This document shows, in pieces, positions 10,105 through 22,046 of a stretch of DNA of 39,049 nucleotides (position 1 is its first letter; each line of letters opens with the position of its first letter). Under the pieces are notes generated by a model, which was given only the letters and a program-made list of their open reading frames with translations, was not told the DNA's origin and ran no database searches. The DNA lies in NCBI GenBank assembly GCA_025057415.1, contig JANWXI010000017.1:1-39049 (forward strand), read 5' to 3'. Position numbers and translations under genes: made by a program. This stretch comes from Chitinophagales bacterium (GTDB lineage: Bacteria; Bacteroidota; Bacteroidia; Chitinophagales; LD1).

Positions 10105-11016
10105 ATGTTTGCTACGGGGTTTGAGCGTGAAGAGGAAGAGTTTCGCAGGCAGAAAAATCTGAAAGCGGCTGTTATTACGCTGCTCGTGCACGGTTTGATA
10201 GCGTTGGCGCTGTTTGTATTGATGATTAAGACACCGATTCCGCCGTTTCCGGAGTTGGCAGGTGGTGGTGTGGAAGTGAACCTTGGGTATGATGATGTAG
10301 GTACCGGAGATGTACAGGCATTTAGCTACAACCCCGGACCCATGAGCACGGCACCCGCTACGAAGAGCAGCGCTGCGCCGCTAACCAACCAGGAAAATAT
10401 CCTTACACAAGAGCATGAGGATATAGATGCAGAGGCAGTGACAACGGATAAGCCCGTGAAGCCAAAACCCAACGTGATAACACCACCTTCACCGCCTGTT
10501 ACGAAACCCTCTAACAACCCCACAAAATCAAATACGAACAACACGCAAAGCAACCCTGCCCCGGCGCCTGTGCCAAACCAGGAAGCCCTCTTTACCAAAG
10601 GAGCAAAAGGTACACCCAACAATAGCAGCGGTGACGGAACGGGCGGGGGGCAAGGCGACCAGGGGAAGCCGGATGGTGACCCGAATGCTAAAAATTACTT
10701 AGGTGACGGAGGAGATGGAGACAGGCCTGGACCCGGCGGCTCGGGCAGTGGTGGCTACAACCTTCGCGGACGCAGCAAGGTGGCGCTGCCTGCCCCGGCG
10801 CAATGTAATACGCAAGGAAAAGTAGTAATAGAAATTAAGGTTGACCGCAGCGGCAAAGTGGTGGCTGCTAAATTTTTGCGTTTCAGCTCTACGGTATTTG
10901 ACGATTGCAACGTGAACAACGCATTGGCTGCTGCCAAAAAAGCTGTTTTTAATGCCGACCCGAATGCTGATGAAATTCAAACGGGAACGATTACCTATAT
11001 CTATAAAGTGAACTGA
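10105..11016 (+). CDS. TonB-like energy transducer / TonB-family protein
   Basis: N-terminal TM, Pro/Thr/Asn-rich linker, C-terminal GKVVIEIKVDRSGKVVAAKF; directly downstream of exbB-exbD. Confidence 0.8.
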   Translation: MFATGFEREEEEFRRQKNLKAAVITLLVHGLIALALFVLMIKTPIPPFPELAGGGVEVNLGYDDVGTGDVQAFSYNPGPMSTAPATKSSAAPLTNQENILTQEHEDIDAEAVTTDKPVKPKPNVITPPSPPVTKPSNNPTKSNTNNTQSNPAPAPVPNQEALFTKGAKGTPNNSSGDGTGGGQGDQGKPDGDPNAKNYLGDGGDGDRPGPGGSGSGGYNLRGRSKVALPAPAQCNTQGKVVIEIKVDRSGKVVAAKFLRFSSTVFDDCNVNNALAAAKKAVFNADPNADEIQTGTITYIYKVN

Positions 11017-11199
11017 AACACAGGGATGTAGTGTTGCTCTTTGCGGTAGTATGTGAAATTTTTCGCACGGGCTGCTTACGAAACAAATTCACTTGTCTGA
11101 GAATTTTTTATGCGCAAAAAGGCGGAGCGTGTAGCAATAGCGAATAATGTTTTGAAAAATACCGGTTGCCTGCAGAGTTTTCGGTACGCGGCAGGCAAA

Positions 11200-11365
11200 A
11201 TCAACTGGGTGCGATAGCGGGTGAGGGATGTGAAGGGCGCGAACGGAGTGAGCGGTGCGTAACGAAGTGAAGCACGGGAGCGAAGCGCACCCCGTAATAA
11301 GCCCGACCCCTGCGGCGGCGCGTGAGGTACGAGCGCACCGCCGCAGGGGGCACCCCCAACTAATA
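11200..11365 (-). repeat. Hairpin-forming intergenic repeat, copy 2 (inverse orientation to copy 1)
   Basis: Minus strand reads TTGGGGGTGCCCCCTGCGGCGG...CCGCCGCAGGGGTCGGGCTTATTACGGGGTGCGCTTCGCTCCCG. Perfect 12-bp stem at 11307-11318 / 11338-11349; 36-bp core at 11275-11310 differs from copy 1 at ~3 positions. Confidence 0.8.
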
Positions 11366-11484
11366 TTTTTTGATGCAGTGTATAACGCAAACGATAATAC
11401 ATTACATATAAAATGTATATGTAATAATTTTAATTTGTTTGCGGTGGCAGCCGTGTGTTTTGCCGGCTATCGAAGCAGCAAAAA

Positions 11485-12582
11485 TCAGGCGCGGTCGGTT
11501 GTTATGCGGTGTTCAAATTCCTGCATGGCGGCAATCAGCGCGTCAACGCCGGCTTCGGGCATGGCGTTGTAGAGCGAGGCGCGCATGCCGCCTACGGTGC
11601 GGTAACCTTTTACGCCTACGATGTTGTGTGATTGGCAAAAGGTGATGAATTTTTCGTCAAGGTCGCTGTTGCCTGTGGTGAAGCACACGTTCATGCAGGA
11701 GCGGTCTTCTCTGGCTACGGTGCCGCGGAATATGGCGGAGTTGTCAATGGCGTTGTAGAGTTTTTGTGCTTTGCGGAGGTTGGTATGCGCGAGTTGGTGC
11801 AGTCCCAGGCGTTTAGTCCAGCGGAGTGTGAGGAGCGCTACATACAAGGCAAAGCAGGGAGGGGTGTTGTGCATGCTGCGTTTTTGGATGTGTGTGCGGT
11901 AATCGAGCATAGCGGGCAGGGAGCGGCCGGAACTGCCCGCGAGGTTTTTATGGATGACTACCAGTGTAACGCCGGCGGGACCAAAATTCTTTTGAGCAGA
12001 TGCGTATATCAAACCAAAGCGGTGAAATGGCAGCGGGCGCGAGAATATGTCAGAACTCATGTCGCACACCACCGGCACAGAGCTGTCGAGAAGTTGATGA
12101 ATGTAATCGTTGCTAAACTGCGTGCCGTAGATGGTATTGTTGCTGGTGAAATGCAGGTAGCGGGCGTTGGCAGGCACTTCGTACTGACGGGGAATGTGGT
12201 TGTAGTTTTTCTGGCGCGATGATGCGGCTATATGAATATTGCCAAAGCGGCTTGCCTCAGTGAGCGCGTAGTATGCCCATTGTCCGGTATCGAAGTATGC
12301 GGCGGTTTCGTCCTGCGGGAGGAGGTTCATGGGTACCATGCAAAACTGTAAACTCGCGCCTCCTTGCAGGAAGAGCACTTCGTGGTCATCGGTTAATTGC
12401 ATTAATTCTTTTACTAATGCAATACATTCTTCTACAACAGCCGTGAACTCTTTACTGCGGTGCGAAATTTCTAAGATGCTCAGGCCGGTGTTGGCGAAAT
12501 TGAGGATGGCTTCCTGTGCCTGTTCCAGTACTTCATCGGGCAATACGGCCGGCCCGCTGTAGAAATTGAAGGGCTTGCTCAT
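11485..12582 (-). CDS. serC: Phosphoserine aminotransferase
   Basis: KPFNFYSGPAVLPDEVLEQAQ, SHRSKEF, GGASLQFCMVPMNLL, YASAQKNFGPAGVTLVVI (PLP lysine region), GVKGYRTVGGMRASLYNAMPEAGVDALI. Confidence 0.98.
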   Translation of the reverse strand: MSKPFNFYSGPAVLPDEVLEQAQEAILNFANTGLSILEISHRSKEFTAVVEECIALVKELMQLTDDHEVLFLQGGASLQFCMVPMNLLPQDETAAYFDTGQWAYYALTEASRFGNIHIAASSRQKNYNHIPRQYEVPANARYLHFTSNNTIYGTQFSNDYIHQLLDSSVPVVCDMSSDIFSRPLPFHRFGLIYASAQKNFGPAGVTLVVIHKNLAGSSGRSLPAMLDYRTHIQKRSMHNTPPCFALYVALLTLRWTKRLGLHQLAHTNLRKAQKLYNAIDNSAIFRGTVAREDRSCMNVCFTTGNSDLDEKFITFCQSHNIVGVKGYRTVGGMRASLYNAMPEAGVDALIAAMQEFEHRITTDRA

Positions 12583-12785
12583 GGGCGCGAACATAATGAA
12601 TGGTGTTGCCGGCGCATAATGCAGTTTTCAGCGCCGTTTTGTCAAAGGTCTGTAAAACGCGATTGCTCTGTGATGGAGTATGACAATCAAATGACAAAAA
12701 ACAGACACACAACTCATAATGTTGCTGCGTATAATGTAGCGCTAACCAGCTTTGAACTCATGAAAACACCTGCTTAGCGCAAAAG

Positions 12786-12804
12786 CGCCCGCCACCGGCG
12801 GGCG
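12786..12804 (-). terminator. Intrinsic-terminator-like hairpin after the quinone oxidoreductase
   Basis: Perfect stem CGCCCGCC-ACC-GGCGGGCG, followed on the minus strand by CTTTTG; 7 nt past the stop of the 12811-13833 gene. Confidence 0.65.
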
Positions 12805-12810
12805 TAATTA

Positions 12811-13833
12811 TTATGACCAAACGCACACCACTTTTCCGGTGGTTTGGCGCGTTTCCAGCAGGTGATGTGCCTGCGCAATTTGGTCGGCTTTGAACACCCT
12901 TCCCCGCTGCGGTTTGAAGACCCCTTCGTGATACAAGCGCACTACGTTATCTAAACATCGCTTGAGTATTTGCGGTTTTTTATCAGCTATACGCAACATG
13001 TTTACGCCAATCATACTCTTGCTGTTCATCATCAGCTCGGCAGGATGGTAGATGCCGAATTGTAAACCGCTGATGACTTGCGAGAAGATGTTGTTGGCAT
13101 CGTTGAGGGCAGCGGCTCCGTAACAAACGATGCGCCCGCCGGCAGCCAGGCATTGAAATCCCTGGCGCATTTGATTAGCGCCAACAGCATCAAAAATTAC
13201 ATCGGCACCTTCGCCCTTGGTGATGCGCATCAATGCTTCGTCAAAATCTTCTTTGGAAGTATTGATAACGTGTTCGGCACCGGCGGCTTGCAGCATGGCG
13301 ACTTTTGTATCGGAACCGGTGGTGGCAATCACCCTGCATTTTTTATGGAGCGCGTATTGAAGCAATGCTGAGCCAACACCCCCTGCCGCAGAGTGTATTA
13401 CTACGGTATCGCCTTCGTGCAGATGTACCATTTCGGCAGCGCAGTAATAAGCGGTACAGTATTGTGTGGTAAGGGCTGCCGCTTCTGTAATGTCGGTTTG
13501 TTCCTGAACCCGGGTAACTGCCCGTGCGTCTGTAACCACGTATTGAGCATAACCGCCAAAGCGGGTCATGGCGGTAACACGCTCTCCCTCTGCAAAATCT
13601 TTCACCCCCGCACCCTTGCGCACCACGCGCCCCACCACATCGTAACCGATGATGCACGGAGGAGGGGGTGCATCGCGGTATTGTCCTTTGCGAGCCATGA
13701 TATCGGCAAAATTTAACCCGAAACCCTCTACCTCAATCAACACTTCGCCTGCCTTGGGGACTGGCTTTGTGGTTTCACGGAGCGAAAATGCCTTGTCGGC
13801 AGAGCCGTGCTCAACTAAGTAGAGGGCTTTCAT
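12811..13833 (-). CDS. Zinc-type alcohol dehydrogenase / quinone oxidoreductase-like medium-chain reductase (VAT-1-like)
   Basis: MDR fold: GFGLNFADIMARKGQY, GYDVVGRVVRKGAGV, VVIHSAAGGVGSALLQYAL, CRVIATTGSDTKVAMLQAAGAEHVIN. Confidence 0.92.
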   Translation of the reverse strand: MKALYLVEHGSADKAFSLRETTKPVPKAGEVLIEVEGFGLNFADIMARKGQYRDAPPPPCIIGYDVVGRVVRKGAGVKDFAEGERVTAMTRFGGYAQYVVTDARAVTRVQEQTDITEAAALTTQYCTAYYCAAEMVHLHEGDTVVIHSAAGGVGSALLQYALHKKCRVIATTGSDTKVAMLQAAGAEHVINTSKEDFDEALMRITKGEGADVIFDAVGANQMRQGFQCLAAGGRIVCYGAAALNDANNIFSQVISGLQFGIYHPAELMMNSKSMIGVNMLRIADKKPQILKRCLDNVVRLYHEGVFKPQRGRVFKADQIAQAHHLLETRQTTGKVVCVWS

Positions 13834-13952
13834 ACGCAGTAGTTTGTCTTAAAATTATAAAAGGTACGTGAATGGCAAAATCTTTTTCGTGTAGCGAAGA
13901 CACTTTCAGGAGGCCGTAGCAAGATGGTTTTTCTAATTTTTCAAACAACTAA

Positions 13953-16958
<3,006 letters not shown>

Positions 16959-17105
16959 GAACTAACGGAAAATTTACTTTTCAATCAGTATTATCTTGCA
17001 GATGCAGGAACCACACACGCATCAAAAAAAATTTGCGCAAACAAAGTGTGTCAACTCCCCGGCAGGATTATGTACATAGGCATGTTGGATGTAATAGTTG
17101 TAAAG

Positions 17106-17681
17106 TCAATCGCGGTAAAGCCGGTTATCGCGAATATATTCCCAGACGCGCTCGGGTACAAAATATTCCATGGAAACACCTGCCCTAATTTGTTCGCGGA
17201 TGAAAGATGCCGAAATGTCAATAAAAGGAAAATCCATCCAAATAATATTGCGGCAATCGGGAAAAGGATTTTGCTCGCTGCCGCGCCTTTTATAGACGTA
17301 AATGGAGTAGCGCTTTAAAATCTGCTCGTAGTTTTTCCACTTATGTAGCGAAAGCAGGTTATCGCTGCCCATAATCAGGCAAAATTCATGCTGAGGGTAT
17401 TTTTCATGCAGGTAGGTAAGTGTATCAATTGTGTAATTGGGTTGCGGCAGATTAAACTCGATACTGCAGGCACGGAGGTTGTAGTTGTTTTCGATAGCAA
17501 GGCGAATCAGGTGTAAGCGGTCATATTCATTCAGCAGGTTTTTCTTCTCTTTGAGCGGATTGTGGGGGCTTATCACCAGCCACACCTGCCGCAGGTCGGT
17601 GGTTTCGCGGATAAAATTAGCGAGCATCAGGTGCCCGGTGTGTATCGGGTTAAACGAACCGAAAAACAATCCGATTTTCAT
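17106..17681 (-). CDS. nadD: Nicotinate-nucleotide adenylyltransferase
   Basis: MKIGLFFGSFNPIHTGHLMLANFI (GxFNPxHxGH), VISPHNPLKEKKNL, IMGSDNLLSLHKWKNYEQIL, FIDISASFIREQIRAG. Confidence 0.97.
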   Translation of the reverse strand: MKIGLFFGSFNPIHTGHLMLANFIRETTDLRQVWLVISPHNPLKEKKNLLNEYDRLHLIRLAIENNYNLRACSIEFNLPQPNYTIDTLTYLHEKYPQHEFCLIMGSDNLLSLHKWKNYEQILKRYSIYVYKRRGSEQNPFPDCRNIIWMDFPFIDISASFIREQIRAGVSMEYFVPERVWEYIRDNRLYRD

Positions 17682-17735
17682 GCGAAGCGCTGCGCCAAAC
17701 TTAGCAATTAAGTTGCTGTTGCTATACCTGCTGGT

Positions 17736-18791
17736 TTACTTTCTCCATATTTTTCGCGAAGTGAAATCGTCAAAAGAAAACCATCCGCGGCGGAAAGCAA
17801 ACGTAACGAGAGAGATGGTGACAAACAACATCACCAGAATGATTTCCCAGAAGCCCCAAGGGTCGGTAAGCCCCGGCATGTATTCAAAGTTCATTCCGTA
17901 TATACTGGCAATAAAGTTAAGCGGTAACATGATAAACGAAATACCCGTAAGAGTTTTCATCACATTGTTCATGCGGTAGTTTTGCATGGAGTAGTATGTG
18001 TCAGTGAGCGCATGCAGTTGTTCGCGCAGGAAGTCGAGTTCTTCAATGTGTCGCATCACGTGGTCCTGCAGGTCGCGCAGGTAATATTTGTTGCTCTCGT
18101 CAAAAAAGCTGATTTCGTAACGCATCAGGTTGTTGACCAAATCGCGCACAGGGTAGGTTTTTTTGCGCACATACAGGAGCGTATCTTTGAGTTTTTGTAG
18201 TTGTAGCAACTGGGAGTTGGTTTGTTTGCTGATTACTGATTCATCCAACCGCTCGATTTCTTCCGATAAAAATTCCAGCACTTCGGAGTATTTGTCCACT
18301 ACACTATCCAGCAGAGCGTATAAAAGAAAATCTTCCCCCCGTTTGCGAAGAGCCGGGTCGGCATTCTGCAGTTTTTCAATTACCTGACTGAAAACCCCGA
18401 AGTTCTCTTCACAAAAAGTGACTACCACATTATCAAACAATATAAAGCTGATTTGCTGGTCAATGATTTTTTTATCGTGCACAATGAACATGCGCAGCAC
18501 CACATAGAGCCGGTCGTCATACTCCTCTATTTTAGGGCGCTGCACAGTGTGTACGATGTCTTCTACTACGAGCGGGTGAATGCGAAAAATACGCGCCGCC
18601 TGCTGCATCGTGTCAGCGCGCAGGGCGCCCTGAATGTTTATCCAACACACATACCTCTGATGGTCGTAGTTATCAAAGTCCTCTAAGCGAAAATCGCGCT
18701 CCTGCCGGTATTCATCGGCATTGAAATAATGCATAACAATAGAGGTGGGCAACCGTGTGCTCATTAGTACAAAACAATGGATTACTGCCAC
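17736..18791 (-). CDS. corA: CorA-family magnesium/cobalt transporter
   Basis: HPLVVEDIVHTVQRPKIEEYDDRLYVVLRM and C-terminal GISFIMLPLNFIASIYGMNFEYMPG (YGMN motif). Confidence 0.96.
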   Translation of the reverse strand: MAVIHCFVLMSTRLPTSIVMHYFNADEYRQERDFRLEDFDNYDHQRYVCWINIQGALRADTMQQAARIFRIHPLVVEDIVHTVQRPKIEEYDDRLYVVLRMFIVHDKKIIDQQISFILFDNVVVTFCEENFGVFSQVIEKLQNADPALRKRGEDFLLYALLDSVVDKYSEVLEFLSEEIERLDESVISKQTNSQLLQLQKLKDTLLYVRKKTYPVRDLVNNLMRYEISFFDESNKYYLRDLQDHVMRHIEELDFLREQLHALTDTYYSMQNYRMNNVMKTLTGISFIMLPLNFIASIYGMNFEYMPGLTDPWGFWEIILVMLFVTISLVTFAFRRGWFSFDDFTSRKIWRK

Positions 18792-18893
18792 ACGAAAAAA
18801 TCATTTTTTTGCACAGCGTAAACACACCCCGTCCGATTCACCCGTACGGAGTTCGTTGTTTCAGCCGGCGGATAAACATAGATTTGATGCTCC

Positions 18894-19697
18894 ATGTCCA
18901 CATCTCTCATAACCAGTAACGCTAATCCGCAAGTAAAGTTGCTGCGCAAGCTGCAGAAGGCATCGGAGCGCCGTGAGCAAAACAAAATCCTCATCGAGGG
19001 GATTCGGGAAACCGTGTTGGCAGCAAAGTCGGGGCTGAAAATTCTATCGCTGTATGTATGCAAAGAATATTTGCGCGAAGACAACCGCTACAATCTGAAT
19101 ACTCTGAAGCAGATACCTTCCATCAACTATCTGAGCGCCTCGGTATATGAAACCCTCGCTTACCGCGAGGGTACCGAAGGGATAATAGCCGTGGCGGAAC
19201 CACGCCAGAGAACTTTGAATAATCTGCATTTGCCCGAAGACGCCCTGCTGCTGGTAGTGGAAGCAGTTGAGAAACCCGGAAACCTGGGCGCTATGCTTCG
19301 CACAGCCGATGCTGCCGGTGTGAATGCCGTGTTAGTTGCTGACAGTAAAATAGACATATATAATCCGAATGTGATACGTTCTAGCTTAGGTACTGTATTC
19401 ACTGTTCCGTTAGTAGTGGACGATGCACCGCAAATCATCCGGTATTTGAAGGAGAAAAACATCAGCATCTATGCCGCCACGCCAGAGGCAACAGTTCCAT
19501 ACTATCAATGCGACTACCGGGGCGCCACGGCTATTGTAGTAGGAGCAGAAGCAAACGGTTTAAGTGCCGCCTGGCGGCAAGCTGCACATCATGGCGTTGT
19601 GATACCTATGCACGGCCAAATTGACTCGCTGAACGTAAGCGTAAGCGCTGCGATTATGTTGTATGAAGCCATTCGGCAACGCAGTATAAAAGGATGA
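18894..19697 (+). CDS. TrmH/SpoU-family RNA methyltransferase
   Basis: ITSNANPQVKLLRKLQKASERREQNKILIEG; SPOUT motifs EKPGNLGAMLRTADAAGVNAVLV, IVVGAEANGLS, IPMHGQIDSLNVSVSAAIMLYEA. Confidence 0.94.
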   Translation: MSTSLITSNANPQVKLLRKLQKASERREQNKILIEGIRETVLAAKSGLKILSLYVCKEYLREDNRYNLNTLKQIPSINYLSASVYETLAYREGTEGIIAVAEPRQRTLNNLHLPEDALLLVVEAVEKPGNLGAMLRTADAAGVNAVLVADSKIDIYNPNVIRSSLGTVFTVPLVVDDAPQIIRYLKEKNISIYAATPEATVPYYQCDYRGATAIVVGAEANGLSAAWRQAAHHGVVIPMHGQIDSLNVSVSAAIMLYEAIRQRSIKG

Positions 19698-19845
19698 GAT
19701 GTTATTATATGCGTTAAATTGCACGGGAGAGTTTCTGAAAAATCATTTTCTACTTTTAATCTGAAAATCATCCACACGACAACATTGTTCAACTGCGAAA
19801 GTATAGTTACATTTTTTCATACTTGCACGCGTAATTGTTGTTGTT

Positions 19846-21075
19846 GTGCGCTCACAGGATGCTTACGCTGCGTTGCGTATTGAGGATTTCAGGCATTTTC
19901 AGTTGTCGCGTTTTTTACTGACTATGTCCATCCAGATGGCAGAAACGGTCATTTCATGGCGTGTTTATGAAATTACCGGCAGTAAGATGGCTTTGGGATG
20001 GATTGGGCTAAGCGAAGCTATACCATTTATATTAACATCGCTGGTGGGGGGGTATGTGGCAGACAAGTTTAACCGGTTTCACATTGCCCGTGCCACGATA
20101 GTCGGTTTTATACTTACTTTCGGCAGTTTGGGCTGGCTGATGAGCGGAAATAATCCGATTGTATCTGCTTATGGTGTGGCGCCTGTGTATTTACTCATTG
20201 GCGTGGGTGGCATTGTGCGCGGATTTATGGCGCCGGCTTTTCAGAGTATCTTTCCGCAAATCGTACCGCGGGCGCTTTACGCCAATGCTGCTACCTGGGC
20301 CAGTAATACCTGGCAAACTGCCGCTGTGGCCGGCCCGGCGTTGGGTGGTATTATATATGGACATACAGGTGCAGCCACAGCGTTCACCGTTTCGGTAGGG
20401 TGCATGTTGTGCTCGTTTTTTGTTTTTCTGCTCGTAACCGAAAAACCACAAACACATGCCGTAAAACAAGAATCCTTCCTGGCATCATTCACTTCGGGTT
20501 TGAAATTTGTTTTCAGCCAGCGTGCGATGCTTGGCGCCATCACGCTGGATTTATTTGCCGTATTGTTTGGCGGAGCAGTAGCGCTATTGCCGGTATTTGC
20601 CAAAGATATACTGCATGTAGGCCCTAAAGGACTTGGGTTTTTGCGCGCAGCGCCTTTTTTAGGCAGCGTTATGATGGGAGTTGTTTTAGCGTATTTTCCA
20701 CCTACTGCGCATGCAGGAAGAAACCTGATGTGGGCAGTAATCGGATTCGGGCTGGCAACTATCGGTTTTGCACTTTCAAAAAACTATTATCTGTCGCTTT
20801 TCATGTTGTTTCTCACCGGGGCTTTCGACAATGTGAGCGTAGTGATTCGTCAAACCATACTGCAAACCTTTACTCCCGATACCATGCGGGGACGAGTAAG
20901 CGCCGTGAATCAGATATTTATTGCCAGCAGCAACGAAATAGGGGCTTTTGAAAGCTCTCTGGCTGCCACTCTCATGGGCACCGTTCCCTCGGTTGTTTTT
21001 GGTGGGTGCATGACCTTGCTTGTTGTCGCGGTCATTTACCATGCCATACCCCAACTGCGCGCATTGCGCCTGTAG
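19846..21075 (+). CDS. MFS transporter (MFS_3/EntS-like)
   Basis: FRHFQLSRFLLTMSIQMAETVISWRVYEIT, GGYVADKFNRFHIA, RGFMAPAFQSIFPQIVPRALYANAATWASNTWQTAAVAGPALGG, MRGRVSAVNQIFI; ~12 hydrophobic segments. Confidence 0.9.
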   Translation: MRSQDAYAALRIEDFRHFQLSRFLLTMSIQMAETVISWRVYEITGSKMALGWIGLSEAIPFILTSLVGGYVADKFNRFHIARATIVGFILTFGSLGWLMSGNNPIVSAYGVAPVYLLIGVGGIVRGFMAPAFQSIFPQIVPRALYANAATWASNTWQTAAVAGPALGGIIYGHTGAATAFTVSVGCMLCSFFVFLLVTEKPQTHAVKQESFLASFTSGLKFVFSQRAMLGAITLDLFAVLFGGAVALLPVFAKDILHVGPKGLGFLRAAPFLGSVMMGVVLAYFPPTAHAGRNLMWAVIGFGLATIGFALSKNYYLSLFMLFLTGAFDNVSVVIRQTILQTFTPDTMRGRVSAVNQIFIASSNEIGAFESSLAATLMGTVPSVVFGGCMTLLVVAVIYHAIPQLRALRL

Positions 21076-21168
21076 GTTCTCCGCATGGTGAAATGCGCAA
21101 CAATACCATCTAATCGTAAAATCATATTCATTTTTCGAAAAGAGCTTATTACGTTTTCGTTAACTTTC

Positions 21169-21188
21169 AAACGGGTCATTGACCGTTT
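21169..21188. promoter_or_regulatory. Inverted repeat upstream of the phosphonatase-like gene, candidate operator
   Basis: AAACGGGTCATTGACCGTTT: near-perfect dyad AAACGG(G)TCA / TGACCGTTT with one bulged base; overlaps the likely -33 region of a promoter whose -7 element would be TATTCTTG (21201-21208). Confidence 0.45.
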
Positions 21189-21226
21189 AAGTACATATTT
21201 TATTCTTGCAAACGCGCGCTGATCCT

Positions 21227-21910
21227 ATGTCTATAAAACTTGCGGTATTTGATATGGCCGGCACCACCGTGCACGATGAAAATTTTGTGGCGGATGCTTT
21301 GGTGAGAGCATTTGCAACGCATCAATTATACATCACCCGTCAGCACGCCAATCGCAAAATGGGTATTCCCAAGCCGGTAGCCATTCGCGAGTTGCTGGAA
21401 GAAATGTATGAAGAGATGCCCGCAGACATTGATAAAACGGTAAATCAGATACATAACGATTTCCGCGCCGCGATGCTTGAATGTTATCGCACACACCCCG
21501 GTGTACGCAGCAAAGAACACGCAGAGGACGTTTTTCGCGAATTGAAAAACATTGGAATCACCGTAGCGTTGGACACCGGATTTTCGCGCGACATTGCCGA
21601 TGCGATTACGGAAAGATTGGGTTGGTCAACCCGAAAACTGGTGGATATGGTGATAACCAGCGATGAAGTGAAACAAGGCCGTCCCGCTCCCGATATGATT
21701 TTTCGCGCTATGGAGCTGGCAGGTGTACAACAAGCGTACGAAGTTGCCAAAATCGGAGATACCGTAAGTGATTTAGAAGAAGGAACATCTGCCGGCTGTC
21801 GCTATGTGATAGGTATTACTTCTGGCGCGCAACCTCGCCATGAGCTAGAAAAAGCGCCTCATACGCACCTCGTTGATAATTTAAAAGAGGTACTGCCTAT
21901 ACTTATTTGA
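21227..21910 (+). CDS. HAD-family phosphonatase-like hydrolase (PhnX-like; TIGR03351-type)
   Basis: Motif I VFDMAGTTVHDE (DxAGT), cap motif MGIPKPVAIREL with Lys at the PhnX Schiff-base position, motif III GRPAPDMIFRAM with Arg instead of Lys, KIGDTVSDLEEGTSAGC. Confidence 0.85.
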   Translation: MSIKLAVFDMAGTTVHDENFVADALVRAFATHQLYITRQHANRKMGIPKPVAIRELLEEMYEEMPADIDKTVNQIHNDFRAAMLECYRTHPGVRSKEHAEDVFRELKNIGITVALDTGFSRDIADAITERLGWSTRKLVDMVITSDEVKQGRPAPDMIFRAMELAGVQQAYEVAKIGDTVSDLEEGTSAGCRYVIGITSGAQPRHELEKAPHTHLVDNLKEVLPILI

Positions 21911-22046
21911 ACACAACTCTTTTAGAAGTATTTTACTCTGTCCGCTTTTTAAGAAACCGGAAATTTTCAACTTGACTTTTATAGTTTATGGTAATCTTAT
22001 CATAAAGATTTAGTAACGACTTAAATTTTATATTGAAAATTTACAG

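Noticed and set aside
8876-11016. ExbB-ExbD-TonB set as a novel system
   Set aside because: A standard energy-transduction arrangement in Bacteroidota; the linker-rich TonB-like protein is not unusual.
11076-11402. 108-aa minus-strand ORF across repeat copy 2
   Set aside because: Also spans the structured repeat and resembles the copy 1 spurious peptides; not considered a gene.
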